Positions 17,449-26,200 of a DNA stretch of 35,191 nt are shown one piece after another (position 1 is the stretch's first letter; every line of letters starts with the position of its first letter). The notes under the pieces are model-generated. The model was not told where the DNA came from, did no database searches, and saw nothing but the letters and a program-made list of their open reading frames with translations. The stretch is from an uncultured Chitinophagaceae bacterium (GTDB taxonomy: Bacteria > Bacteroidota > Bacteroidia > Chitinophagales > Chitinophagaceae). The position numbers and the translations under genes are program-made. The stretch spans positions 1 to 35,191 of the forward strand of contig CAISCV010000284.1 of the NCBI GenBank assembly GCA_903883945.1. The letters are read 5' to 3'.

Positions 17449-17456
17449 TAAAGTTA
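17449..17456 (-). promoter_or_regulatory. Candidate -7 element of the Usp gene
   Basis: On the minus strand this reads TAACTTTA, one base from TAnnTTTG, 21 bases before the start at 17427. Confidence 0.35.
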
Positions 17457-17565
17457 GCAACCTTTATTCAATAATTTAAAATTGTTTTAAAATTATTTTA
17501 CAAACAATCGTATATATTAAAGTAAAATAAAAAAGCAAACGGAAAATTGCATTTTACAAAGTGGT

Positions 17566-18444
17566 TCAAATAGTTTTTATATGTTCCATTACTTCTACAA
17601 GTGATTTCATAATTTCTACATTTTGAGGAACCATCTTTTTATAATTCTGTATCATTTGTCCAGACAAAATAAATTTGCTGTCTGGTAATTTGCTAGAAAT
17701 ATTTGATAAATATTTTTCTAAATTGAAGCTATGAGCTATGGCAGTCAAATGAGTAAAAAGAAATAATGGATTCTTAATATCTACAACATATTGCACGTCT
17801 TTAAGTGAGATGTTGGTACCTAAGTATAGCACACTGATCCCTTTATTCTTTAAAATAAAATATATTAAAAGTAAACAGAGTTCATGGTGTTCTCCTTCTG
17901 GCAAATAGAGTAGAACCTTCTTTTCAATATTTATTGGAGTTCTAATATTTTCAATTCCTAGAATTAGTTTTTGTCGGATAACGTTTGTTACTAAATGTTC
18001 CTGAGCAGGATTAACGTGATTTGTCTGCCAAAGAATACCAACCCTCTCCAAGAAGATAAAAACTATATTAATTATTGTTTTTTCTATTCCTCTTACAGCA
18101 ATACACTTATCAAGTACATCTTCAAATTTCTCAATTTCAAGCTCTATCATGTGCTGAATCAACTCATTTACAAGCCTTTCTTGTTGGGCATCTGAATGTG
18201 AAAGTGCAACAATTTTCTCCTGCATTTCGACAGTGGTCATCTTGTCGATGTGAGATATTTTATATCCATACCTATTAAGCAACGAGACGTTCAGAACTAA
18301 TTTTAGTTCTTCATTGTTGTAAAACCGAATATTGGTACCCGAACGAGTAGGTTTCAAGAGACTATATCGTTGCTCCCATATACGTATTGTGTGAGCCTTT
18401 ATTCCTGATAAAAGCTCTAAATCTTTAATTGAGAATACATTCAT
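17566..18444 (-). CDS. MerR-family regulator with CarH/LitR-type B12-binding domain
   Basis: A 292-residue regulator. Residues 1-70 are a MerR winged helix (IKDLELLSGIKAHTIRIWEQRY, then the wing and GYKISHID). The middle helical bundle contains Trp139, nine residues, then Glu149-His150: the Wx9EH motif that lines the adenosylcobalamin pocket in CarH. The Rossmann-like part contains PEGEHHE (182-188) and then VLYLGTN. It matches the E-x-H motif in which CarH's His ligates cobalt. In CarH/LitR, B12 makes the protein a dark-active repressor that light disassembles. Seeing both motifs intact suggests this protein also binds cobalamin. No carotenoid or photolyase gene is in the window. An inverted repeat just upstream (18468-18498) could be its operator, but doubles as the pdhC terminator. 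Confidence 0.85.
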   Translation of the reverse strand: MNVFSIKDLELLSGIKAHTIRIWEQRYSLLKPTRSGTNIRFYNNEELKLVLNVSLLNRYGYKISHIDKMTTVEMQEKIVALSHSDAQQERLVNELIQHMIELEIEKFEDVLDKCIAVRGIEKTIINIVFIFLERVGILWQTNHVNPAQEHLVTNVIRQKLILGIENIRTPINIEKKVLLYLPEGEHHELCLLLIYFILKNKGISVLYLGTNISLKDVQYVVDIKNPLFLFTHLTAIAHSFNLEKYLSNISSKLPDSKFILSGQMIQNYKKMVPQNVEIMKSLVEVMEHIKTI

Positions 18445-18467
18445 ATTCTAACAAACAAAAGATTACT

Positions 18468-18500
18468 AAAAAGGTTGTTTAAACTTTACAACCTTTTTTT
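18468..18500. terminator. Hairpin between pdhC and the MerR gene; terminator or operator
   Basis: AAAAAGGTTGT (18468-18478) pairs with ACAACCTTTTT (18488-18498), loop of 9. On the minus strand it follows the pdhC stop (18532) and ends in T5, so it can terminate that transcript. It also lies 24-54 bases before the MerR start codon, where a repressor would bind; the symmetric AGGTTGT/ACAACCT arms make that a real alternative. Confidence 0.65.
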
Positions 18501-18531
18501 AAACAACAGATGATGTATTCTATAAAAAAAA

Positions 18532-20172
18532 TTAAACCAACATTCTCACGGGTTCTTCCAACAAGCCCTTAAGTGTTTGTAGGAAAGCTGCACCAGTTGC
18601 ACCATCAACAACTCTGTGGTCACAACTCAATGTTAATTTCATGATGTTGCCAGGAACAATTTGTCCGTTTTTTAATACTGGCTCTTGAGAAATACCACCT
18701 ACTGCCAAAATACAGGCGTCGGGGGGATTAATGATAGCTGTAAATTGATCTATTCCAAACATTCCTAAGTTTGATATAGTGAAGGTGCTTCCTTCCCAAT
18801 CGGCTGGTTGTAGCTTTTTATCCTTTGCTTTTTGTGCATAGTCTTTTACTTCTGCATTTATTTGGCTTAGTGTTTTTGTATCAGCAAAACGAACAACAGG
18901 CACCAAAAGACCATCTTCTACTGCAACAGCTACTCCAATATTAACGTGATAATTGGTACGGATTTTATCACCAAGCCAGCTACTATTAATCTTTGGATGT
19001 TGCTTAAGTGCAAGGGCAGTTGCTTTCAACACTAAATCATTGAAGCTAATCTTAGACTTAGCACCTTCATTTATTTTTGTGCGCGCTTCGATAGCTGAGT
19101 CCATATTTACGCTCATTGTCAAGAAGAAGTGCGGTGCGGTGAATAAACTTTCACTTAGTCTACGAGCAATTACTTTACGCATTTGAGATACCGGGACATC
19201 GTCAAAACTTTCTACTCCAGATATTGTAGTTGGTGCTTTTGCAGCAGCTGTAGTGGTCGAAATAGAACTGGCTGAAGCAGCAGAAGTAACTGTTGAAGCG
19301 GCTTGAGGCTTGAAATTATCTATATCTTCTTTAATAATTCTTCCATTGTCGCCACTACCCTGAACATATTTCAGGTCGATTCCTTTTTCTGCGGCTATCT
19401 TTTTAGCAAGTGGTGATGCAAATATTCTTCCTTCATTTACAACTGCCAGTTGCGAAGCAGGTGTAGCTTGTGTAATTGGTGCTGCAGTTTTAGATTCTTC
19501 TTTTATTTCTACGGCGGGGGCAGGAGGAGCTGAAGCTGTTGGATTTTTCAGGGCGGTAACAGTTCCTGCAACATCAAATCCATCTTCTCCAATAATACAC
19601 AACAAGTCATTTACTTGTATTTTTTCGCCAACTTTAGCACCTTGATAGAGTAGCTTACCATTCTTATAGCTCTCAAGCTCCATCGTAGCCTTATCAGTTT
19701 CTATTTCGGCCAGAACTTCTCCTTTCTTTACGGTATCGCCTACATTCTTTTGCCATGAAGCAATTACCCCCTCTGTCATAGTATCGCTTAGGCGAGGCAT
19801 TAAAACCACTTCTTCTAAAGCAGAGACATCAATACTTTTTGTAGCAGGAGCAGCAACTTCAGCAGAAGCAACTGATGCAGAAGGAGCCGATGTTGGAGCC
19901 ACATCAGGATTTAAAAATGCACTGATATCTTCTCCGGCAGTACCTAATATTGCCAACAAATCATCCACCTGAAGTTTCCCACCTGTCTTAGTACCAATAT
20001 GTAATAACACTCCATTTTGGTAACTTTCTAGTTCCATGGTTGCTTTGTCGGTTTCTATTTCAGCAAGTACATCTCCTTTTTTCACTGTGTCACCTACTTG
20101 CTTATGCCAAGCGGCTATTACCCCTTCAGTCATAGTATCACTTAAACGGGGCATTTTTATTACTTCTGCCAT
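18532..20172 (-). CDS. pdhC: Pyruvate dehydrogenase E2, dihydrolipoamide acetyltransferase
   Basis: A 546-residue E2 core subunit that transfers acetyl groups to CoA. Two lipoyl domains (about 1-78 and 121-200) carry ETDKATMELES with lipoylated Lys43 and Lys161. Ala/Pro/Ser-rich linkers separate them. A peripheral-subunit-binding domain follows (FASPLAKKIAAEKG to NGRIIKEDI, about 265-300), then another Ala/Ser/Thr linker and the catalytic domain, with His519 and Asp523 in the DHRVVDG motif. The doubled, nearly identical lipoyl domains resemble mitochondrial-type E2. The frame is open to 20229, but 20172 begins MAEVIKMPRLSDTM, the normal start, and a -7-like element covers 20227-20234. No E1 or E3 gene is adjacent. 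Confidence 0.92.
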   Translation of the reverse strand: MAEVIKMPRLSDTMTEGVIAAWHKQVGDTVKKGDVLAEIETDKATMELESYQNGVLLHIGTKTGGKLQVDDLLAILGTAGEDISAFLNPDVAPTSAPSASVASAEVAAPATKSIDVSALEEVVLMPRLSDTMTEGVIASWQKNVGDTVKKGEVLAEIETDKATMELESYKNGKLLYQGAKVGEKIQVNDLLCIIGEDGFDVAGTVTALKNPTASAPPAPAVEIKEESKTAAPITQATPASQLAVVNEGRIFASPLAKKIAAEKGIDLKYVQGSGDNGRIIKEDIDNFKPQAASTVTSAASASSISTTTAAAKAPTTISGVESFDDVPVSQMRKVIARRLSESLFTAPHFFLTMSVNMDSAIEARTKINEGAKSKISFNDLVLKATALALKQHPKINSSWLGDKIRTNYHVNIGVAVAVEDGLLVPVVRFADTKTLSQINAEVKDYAQKAKDKKLQPADWEGSTFTISNLGMFGIDQFTAIINPPDACILAVGGISQEPVLKNGQIVPGNIMKLTLSCDHRVVDGATGAAFLQTLKGLLEEPVRMLV

Positions 20173-20226
20173 ATAATTTAGATTATCTTTTTTGCGGCGT
20201 GAAATTAATGGAAAATGATTTAGTAG

Positions 20227-20234
20227 CAAGAATA
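20227..20234 (-). promoter_or_regulatory. Candidate -7 element of pdhC
   Basis: The minus strand reads TATTCTTG, one base off TAnnTTTG, followed by C. The leader to the ATG at 20172 would be about 48 bases. Confidence 0.35.
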
Positions 20235-20531
20235 AACCTGCATTTTATTGTTTTGTATCTATACTAAAATGATTTCGTAAGAAGATTATCTACTTTCTTA
20301 TAATACAATCTGGTGAATTCAAAGGGGTATTTATTTAATTATTGTTTCAAAAAAAGAGGGCAATCCAAATTTATTAAATTAACATAGAGAGAGTCCTGGA
20401 ATATTTCTAAACAAATTTGATTGAATAATTTTAAGACAAAGGAACATGTTATAAATATGATCTCTACAATCAAGGATTATATTAGACTTCTCAGGAAATA
20501 AATACCATAAATTAGTCGACTATACATTTAT
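20235..20531. other. AT-rich gap between purN and pdhC
   Basis: I see no gene, RNA or clear terminator here. Both flanking genes are on the minus strand, so it holds the purN 3' end and the pdhC promoter region. Confidence 0.4.
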
Positions 20532-21137
20532 TCACATGACTATCGACGCTATTATAGGTGCAAAATGAGCATGTTCCAATTGGTGAATTCTATCAGCAAG
20601 CGTCTCTGGCGTGTCATCAGGCATCACAGGGCAAGTAGCTTGAAAAATTTGTTCGCCCTCATCAAAATGTTCATTTACATAATGAATGGTAATGCCACTT
20701 TCCTTTTCTCCATTGGCAATAACGGCTTGGTGAACATGATGACCGTACATCCCTTTTCCACCATATTTAGGCAACAAGGCTGGATGAATATTGATTATTT
20801 TATTTGGGTACGCAGCAATTAATGGGAATGGAATTTTCCATAAGAACCCCGCTAATACAACCAGGTGAATGTTGTTTTCCTTAAGTGTTCTTACACAAGC
20901 ATCTCCCTTAAAAAACAATTCTTTTTCTAATAGTACTACAGGTATATTGTGGAAGGCAGCAATCTTAAGAACACATGCATTTGGTTTATTACAAACAATT
21001 AAAGAAATATTTATCTTATCATCTCCTGCAAAATAATCAATAATTTTCTGTGCATTACTACCCGCTCCCGACGCAAAAATGGCAACCCTTGTACTTTTAT
21101 CTTTAAGGAAATTTGTACCAATCGTATCCGCTTTCAT
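20532..21137 (-). CDS. purN: Phosphoribosylglycinamide formyltransferase (GART)
   Basis: A 201-residue enzyme of purine synthesis that transfers the formyl group of 10-formyl-THF to GAR. The N-terminal strand and loop RVAIFASGAGSNAQ bind the ribonucleotide phosphate. The catalytic residues are Asn116 and His118 in INIHPALLPKYGGKGMYG and Asp159 in HFDEG, matching E. coli Asn106, His108 and Asp144. The protein has about 16 extra residues before the first strand (MKADTIGTNFLKDKST); no other ATG is available, so the true start may be a non-ATG codon slightly inside. Spacing to pdhC is large, so it is probably transcribed alone. Confidence 0.92.
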   Translation of the reverse strand: MKADTIGTNFLKDKSTRVAIFASGAGSNAQKIIDYFAGDDKINISLIVCNKPNACVLKIAAFHNIPVVLLEKELFFKGDACVRTLKENNIHLVVLAGFLWKIPFPLIAAYPNKIINIHPALLPKYGGKGMYGHHVHQAVIANGEKESGITIHYVNEHFDEGEQIFQATCPVMPDDTPETLADRIHQLEHAHFAPIIASIVM

Positions 21138-21301
21138 AAAGTCTTGAAATTATATACTAAAGCTATTCTTTGGCAAATGTGCGAATTAAACAGCAATAAA
21201 ATGGGGTTCATTTTATGTGTTTGGTTTATTTGGGTACATAAGCTGCAATAAATTTAACAAAATACGTATTAATAGGCTCGCAGTATCTAAACTCCAGGTA
21301 C

Positions 21302-21410
21302 TATCTTCGCTGAAATCCTCTAGATAAAATTGTTTCATGCGTGGGGTGTGAAATTAATTTTTCTTAATCATTTACCAAAAGGCAGCCTACTAGTATGTAT
21401 GGCTGCCTTT
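21302..21410 (+). ncRNA. Possible small RNA between purN and the WecA-type gene
   Basis: A -7-like TATCTTCG (21302-21309) is followed about 70 bases later by a perfect 10-bp hairpin, AAAGGCAGCC (21378-21387) with GGCTGCCTTT (21401-21410). The T tract after the stem is only three bases before A6, so termination is weak. No known RNA family was recognised. The signal could equally be an unused promoter and a chance hairpin. The rest of 21138-21530 holds the divergent promoters of purN and the WecA-type gene. Confidence 0.2.
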
Positions 21411-21530
21411 AAAAAAGTAAAATTAAAAATATTTACTTTCAACATATTTCGTAAAATTTGTTACTTTCACACTTCTTTTTAAACCCCACTTTTCAAACAG
21501 AATTGCCAGTAGAAGAGAAAAAACAATTTT

Positions 21531-22649
21531 ATGGGAAATATTATTATTGGTATCATCATAGCTTTTATAATAAGTTTTTATGCAATACCTATCATTATTC
21601 AGCTTGCCGACCAAGTAAAATTGTATGATATCCCCGACGAAAGAAAGGTGCACAAAAAACCAATTCCTTCATTGGGTGGGCTTGGAATTTTCATTGGTTT
21701 TATGATGGCTTTGTTGCTTGCACCTACTATCCCTGCAATGGCAAATATGCTTCAGTATTATTATGCTTCCTTTTTGGTAGTGTTCTTTTTTGGCATTAAA
21801 GACGATATCCTAAAGCTTCGTCCCATGAAAAAAATTCTGGGTCAATTAATTGTTTCCGTTATTCTTATATTCAAAGCAGGGCTTGCAATCACCAATTTAT
21901 CTGGTTTTTTTGGCGTTACCTATATCATAGACTCTTTTAGTTATATGCTTACATTGATGACGATAATTGTTATCATGAATGCCTTCAACCTCATTGATGG
22001 GATTGATGGGCTTGCTGGTTCTTTGGGTATACTTACCTGCTCAACATTTGGGCTTTTCTTCTATCTCAATGGAGATATATTCTTTGCGATGGTTGGTTTT
22101 GTGGTTTCTTCTAGTCTGTTTGCCTTCCTTATTTATAATTATTCTCCAGCCAAGATATTTATGGGCGATACAGGTTCTATGCTAATTGGGCTAATAAATG
22201 CCATATTAGCTATTCATTTTATTGAGACTGCAGCAACATCCAATACGTTTCTTGTTAATGCAAAACTCAACCCGCCTGCTATGGCTTTTGGTGTGTTGGC
22301 GGTACCCTTGTTAGATACCTTACGTGTTTTTTCGATCCGAATATTACATGGGCATTCTCCTTTTTTCCCCGATAGAAAACACTTGCACCACCTGCTTTTA
22401 GACCGCGGTTTTAACCATAAACAAATACTCTTTTCATTGGTAAGTGTTGCTTTCATATTTATTTTTACCACCTATTACCTGCTTCCTTTGGGTACAACAC
22501 CTGTTATATTTATACAAGGGGTCGTTTTCTTTACAGGCGTATTTGCTTTAACAAAATTTAGGAAACAAACGAAGCATCTTGCAGTTGTCCGGAATGACAT
22601 TCATATAATAAAGGAGATAGATTCTACAATTAAAAACAATGCTTTATAA
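21531..22649 (+). CDS. Undecaprenyl-phosphate GlcNAc-1-phosphate transferase (WecA/TagO type)
   Basis: A 372-residue multi-pass membrane enzyme of the MraY/WecA superfamily. It would attach a sugar-1-phosphate, probably GlcNAc-1-P, to undecaprenyl phosphate and so start a surface polysaccharide. Diagnostic loops are all present: IPSLGG (45-50), DD at 91-92 in IKDDILKLRP, NAFNLIDGIDGLAG (150-163) with catalytic Asp residues, FMGDTGSM, and PDRKHLHHLLLDRG, the His-rich loop that separates WecA/TagO enzymes from MraY. About ten hydrophobic helices can be picked out. It uses the lipid carrier made by UppS, encoded 7 kb away. No other polysaccharide genes flank it. Confidence 0.9.
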   Translation: MGNIIIGIIIAFIISFYAIPIIIQLADQVKLYDIPDERKVHKKPIPSLGGLGIFIGFMMALLLAPTIPAMANMLQYYYASFLVVFFFGIKDDILKLRPMKKILGQLIVSVILIFKAGLAITNLSGFFGVTYIIDSFSYMLTLMTIIVIMNAFNLIDGIDGLAGSLGILTCSTFGLFFYLNGDIFFAMVGFVVSSSLFAFLIYNYSPAKIFMGDTGSMLIGLINAILAIHFIETAATSNTFLVNAKLNPPAMAFGVLAVPLLDTLRVFSIRILHGHSPFFPDRKHLHHLLLDRGFNHKQILFSLVSVAFIFIFTTYYLLPLGTTPVIFIQGVVFFTGVFALTKFRKQTKHLAVVRNDIHIIKEIDSTIKNNAL

Positions 22650-23250
22650 TAGTTAGCTGTTTGATCATACTTTTAATCTTTAATTTGATGCTGATGTATT
22701 TGGTGCAGAATACCCAACAATGTATAAGTGTGTTTTCGGAATACTAACAGGGGCGAAATAAATGCTTGTTTCTTGTGTGCAATTATCCCATATTCGCTTT
22801 AATATCATTAAAACTCCCTTTATCTTTTGATTCAGCACATCTTGGTAGTTCCAATACTACACCTAACCTTTGTGGCGTATTTCTCGCCAACATCTATAAA
22901 TAAAAATAAATCCGAGGCTATCTATAAAAATTCTGAAAAGTTTGAATAAATTCATAAGAGTCTAAGCCTCATTTCGAATGATTCTGCTTTTGCACTTGCG
23001 CAACTTGCTACCCCACATACAAACAATTACAATATACCTAAATGGTCATCTTTGCGCCATATTGTCTTTTATTCGACTTCTTTTTGATACTTCAAACAGT
23101 CCCCGACTATTTGTCCTTACAATTCAAACAAGTATATATGAAAAAATAAAAACATTAACATTTGGTACCCTTTTACGCAAAAAGACTATTTCAACCCTTA
23201 AAAGGGTTCAAAGGCAGCCTATTTAGCCTAAAAACGTACATTTTGCCAAT
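22650..23250. other. Long gene-free stretch before array 3
   Basis: The only longer frame (22978-23226, 82 codons) has no recognisable domain and no sensible upstream signals. A short GGCG/CGCC hairpin near 22873-22887 and a palindrome-like AACCCTTAAAAGGGTT near 23196-23211 were noticed, with no clear role. ACGTACATTTTG just before the array recalls the units of array 2. Confidence 0.4.
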
Positions 23251-23470
23251 ACGAGGTATGTTTTCAAATTAAAAAACACACCTCGTATATATCCGATGCC
23301 ACCTTCTTCATTACAAAACACACCTCGTATATATCTGATGCCACTTTCTTCATTAAAAAACATACCTCGTATATATCCGATGCCACTTTCTTCATTACAA
23401 AACATACCTCGTATATATCCGATGCCACTTTCTTCATTACAAAACACACCTCGTATATATACGAGGTATG
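23251..23470. repeat. Repeat array 3: five 42-bp units bounded by inverted half-units
   Basis: CCTCGTATATAT recurs at 23281, 23323, 23365, 23407 and 23449, exactly 42 bases apart. The intervening 30 bases (CCGATGCCACTTTCTTCATT and an A-rich tail) are almost as well conserved. The array is flanked at both ends by ACGAGGTATG (23251-23260 and 23461-23470). The first copy forms a 14-bp hairpin with unit 1 (23251-23264 with 23273-23286, one mismatch). The last fuses with unit 5 into the 20-bp perfect palindrome ACCTCGTATATATACGAGGT (23448-23467). CATACC/GGTATG cores are shared with array 1. Confidence 0.93.
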
Positions 23471-23915
23471 CTCTTTTCTGCAATATTTAGATACAAATTA
23501 AAAAGAGAGGCAATATAATTTATAAATTATAGCGAATTACAAAAGGTGGCACCCTAATTGAGCCCGCCTGCATCATAATTGTCGTTTCTTATAAGGTTAC
23601 CACTCCAGTCAAGCAAAGGTTAGCCGCAGCAAGGATTGATGGAATCGATTTTAGTAAATCACTTTTCATTAAAATAAAATTACCAACGTCACTTTTGTAC
23701 TTCTCAATTTAGATTTTGCCAATCATAGGACAGATATCACTGCCCTTAGACTCACTAAAGATAGGTAACACAGTTAATAACACTTCCCTCACATACCTTC
23801 AATAACACCTAGCCATACCAAGTACTTACTTCAACCCACTATGCACTTTACCTAATTGGTATAGCTCAATATGCATTAAGATTCAACTTATGACCAATGA
23901 CTAATACCTCCTGCT
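23471..23915. other. Gene-free stretch between array 3 and asnS
   Basis: No coding frame, tRNA or hairpin terminator could be supported. It ends in the asnS promoter. Confidence 0.4.
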
Positions 23916-23923
23916 TATATTTG
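23916..23923 (+). promoter_or_regulatory. -7 promoter element of asnS
   Basis: TATATTTG followed by CC matches the Bacteroidetes consensus and is the same octamer seen before lysC. It ends 20 bases before the ATG, so the leader is very short and no T-box-like element fits. Confidence 0.5.
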
Positions 23924-23943
23924 CCGCTGCTAAAAAAAGAATC

Positions 23944-25392
23944 ATGTTCAACACAAGGGTAAAGATTAAGCAATTGCTGGCTAGTGAGCAAACAGGGCAA
24001 GAGGTGACCGTAATGGGGTGGATACGTACGTTTCGTAACAACCAGTTTATTGCATTAAACGATGGGAGTACCAACAACAACCTGCAAGTAGTAGTAGAAC
24101 TGGGTTTGTTGGAGGATGCTACCTTGAAACGGTTAACAACAGGTGCATCTATAAAAGTACTTGGTGAGGTTGTTGCTAGCCAGGGAAAAGGACAGAAAGT
24201 AGAAGTAAAAGCTAAGACGCTTGAGGTATTGGGCGATAGCGATGCGGAGAAATATCCACTTCAACCAAAGAAACATAGCCTGGAGTTTTTGAGAGAAAAG
24301 GCTCATTTACGTTTTCGTACCAATACCTTTGGCTCTGTTTTCCGTTTAAGGCACTCATTAGCTTTTGCAGTACACCAGTTTTTTAATGAGAAGGGCTTTG
24401 TTTATTTAAATACACCTATCATCACTGCAAGTGATGCCGAAGGTGCAGGAGAAATGTTTAGAGTTACCACATTGCCCTTTGATAATCCTCCTCGCAAAGA
24501 GGATGGCTCGATAGATTTTACCGAAGATTTCTTTGGCAAAAGTACCAATCTCACCGTAAGTGGTCAACTGGAAGGAGAACTAGGTGCCATGGCATTTAGT
24601 GAGATTTATACTTTCGGACCAACATTCAGAGCAGAGAATTCTAATACGACCCGTCATTTAGCTGAGTTCTGGATGATAGAACCGGAGATGGCGTTTCATG
24701 ATATTGAAGACAATATGAATCTGGCTGAAGAATTTATTCAATACCTGATTCGCTATGCGATGAAGCATAATTTGGAAGATCTGGAATTTTTAGACGCACG
24801 TTTGGCAGAAGAGGAGAAAGCGAAACCTGTTGCAGAGAGAAATGAGTTTGGGTTGATAGAGAAGTTGAAAATGGTGGTAGATAATCAATTCGAACGCATT
24901 ACCTACACCGAAGCCATTCAGATTTTATTAGATAGCCCTGCTTATAAAAAGAAGAAATTTAAGTATGAAGTAGGTTGGGGTATTGATATGCAAAGCGAAC
25001 ACGAGCGTTATCTGGTAGAGAAACATTTTAAGAAGCCGGTAATTGTTACAGGTTATCCTGCGGCAATAAAAGCATTTTATATGCGTTTGAACGACAACTG
25101 CGAAGAAGGCAGACAAACAGTTGCGGCAATGGATATTTTGGCGCCTGGTATTGGAGAGATTGTTGGTGGAAGCCAAAGGGAGGAACGGCTGGATAAACTA
25201 GAAAAAAGAATGACCGAAATGCATATTCCGCTAGAGGAAATGAGTTGGTATTTAGATACCCGTCGCTTTGGATCGGTGCCACACGCAGGTTTTGGTTTAG
25301 GTTTTGAGCGTATGGTGCAGTTTGTTACCGGTATGACCAATATACGCGATGTAATTGCTTTTGCAAGGACGCCTAAGAATTGCGAGTTTTAA
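23944..25392 (+). CDS. asnS: Asparaginyl-tRNA synthetase
   Basis: A 482-residue class IIb aminoacyl-tRNA synthetase that charges tRNA-Asn. The N-terminal OB fold (about 15-105) begins [21 protein letters not shown] and binds the anticodon. Catalytic-core motifs are [13 protein letters not shown] (motif 1), [24 protein letters not shown] (motif 2) and [27 protein letters not shown] (motif 3). The motif 2 sequence with [11 protein letters not shown] marks it as AsnRS rather than AspRS. Length and completeness are normal. Its presence implies direct tRNA-Asn charging. Transcription should end at the shared hairpin at 25478. Confidence 0.95.
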   Translation: MFNTRVKIKQLLASEQTGQEVTVMGWIRTFRNNQFIALNDGSTNNNLQVVVELGLLEDATLKRLTTGASIKVLGEVVASQGKGQKVEVKAKTLEVLGDSDAEKYPLQPKKHSLEFLREKAHLRFRTNTFGSVFRLRHSLAFAVHQFFNEKGFVYLNTPIITASDAEGAGEMFRVTTLPFDNPPRKEDGSIDFTEDFFGKSTNLTVSGQLEGELGAMAFSEIYTFGPTFRAENSNTTRHLAEFWMIEPEMAFHDIEDNMNLAEEFIQYLIRYAMKHNLEDLEFLDARLAEEEKAKPVAERNEFGLIEKLKMVVDNQFERITYTEAIQILLDSPAYKKKKFKYEVGWGIDMQSEHERYLVEKHFKKPVIVTGYPAAIKAFYMRLNDNCEEGRQTVAAMDILAPGIGEIVGGSQREERLDKLEKRMTEMHIPLEEMSWYLDTRRFGSVPHAGFGLGFERMVQFVTGMTNIRDVIAFARTPKNCEF

Positions 25393-25477
25393 TAGTACTC
25401 GTAAATCGAGCTGCTAGGGAATCACAGGTTTTGTGCAGTCACTATTACATGTTAGGTTTATTGCTTCTGCTAAATAT

Positions 25478-25515
25478 AAAATGCCTTCAACTTTAAGTAG
25501 TTGAAGGCATTTTTT
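25478..25515. terminator. Bidirectional terminator between asnS and the ompH genes
   Basis: AAAATGCCTTCAACT (25478-25492) pairs with AGTTGAAGGCATTTT (25499-25513), loop of six, flanked by A and T runs. It separates two convergent transcription units. Confidence 0.88.
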
Positions 25516-25536
25516 ATGTCAATTAGTTAAAATCAC

Positions 25537-26157
25537 TTATGGTTTAGTCGCAGTTGCTGGTTTTGGCTTTGGCTTTGGAGCTGTTGCAGGTGATGGGCTG
25601 CTATCCAACAAACCTTGCGCTCTCAACTGATCTTCCACATCTTTAGGGAATTTCAATTTTAAATCCAATGCAACTTTGATAACCAAGTTGTCTGAAGGTG
25701 GTGCAACTAATAGTTGGTCTCCTTTGAAAACGTGCGTATACTTTTGTTCTTTAATAATCTTCTCTAAAGAAGCATATATCTTTTGCTTGTATGGATACAA
25801 CAATTCTTCTTCCTTCTGTTGAACCATTTGATTTTGATATTGCTGCCAGTTTACAATTTTGTATTTGTGCTGATTAATTTCTTTTTGAACAATTCCACGT
25901 GTGCTAGCTTGCATTGTAGCTGAATCCTTTTTAAAAGAACTATCCAAACGCATCAATTCACTCATTTCATAATCGTATTCAGGTTTCAAAGAATCATTAA
26001 CATATTTCTGTAATACAGTATCTACTTTTTGTATTCCCGGCATCAAGCCCAATACACTTTGTTCATCGAAGGTTCCGATTTTAATTTGTGCAGTAGTCTT
26101 GGAACTAAAGAATAAACTTGCTGCCAAAACGATACAGCCTACTAAACATTTTTTCAT
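25537..26157 (-). CDS. OmpH/Skp-family periplasmic chaperone, copy 2
   Basis: A 206-residue secreted protein. Residues 1-24 are a signal peptide ending TTAQ. The mature part begins IKIGTFDEQSVLGLMPG, the strand-and-loop start of the OmpH/Skp fold, and continues as long charged helices (about 50-145) that would form the tentacle-like coiled coil. It then returns to a strand (YTHVFKGDQLLVA). It ends in a Pro/Lys/Ala-rich tail (PKPKPKPATATKP) that the neighbouring copy lacks. Skp proteins hold unfolded outer-membrane proteins for delivery to BamA. It is the last gene of the uppS-bamA-ompH-ompH unit, 43 bases after its paralogue. Confidence 0.85.
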   Translation of the reverse strand: MKKCLVGCIVLAASLFFSSKTTAQIKIGTFDEQSVLGLMPGIQKVDTVLQKYVNDSLKPEYDYEMSELMRLDSSFKKDSATMQASTRGIVQKEINQHKYKIVNWQQYQNQMVQQKEEELLYPYKQKIYASLEKIIKEQKYTHVFKGDQLLVAPPSDNLVIKVALDLKLKFPKDVEDQLRAQGLLDSSPSPATAPKPKPKPATATKP

Positions 26158-26200
26158 TTACTTGTTTTTTTGTTATTATTATTTAATGATAGAAACCTAT

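Noticed and set aside
22978-23226. 82-codon frame before array 3
   Set aside because: No domain, odd composition and no upstream signals; likely chance in AT-rich DNA.
23251-23470. CRISPR array
   Set aside because: The 30 bases between the conserved 12-mers are themselves nearly identical, so there are no unique spacers; there are no cas genes in the window.
23223-23490. Overlapping frames in array 3 on both strands
   Set aside because: Same reason: a 42-bp period keeps several frames open at once; none has a family match.
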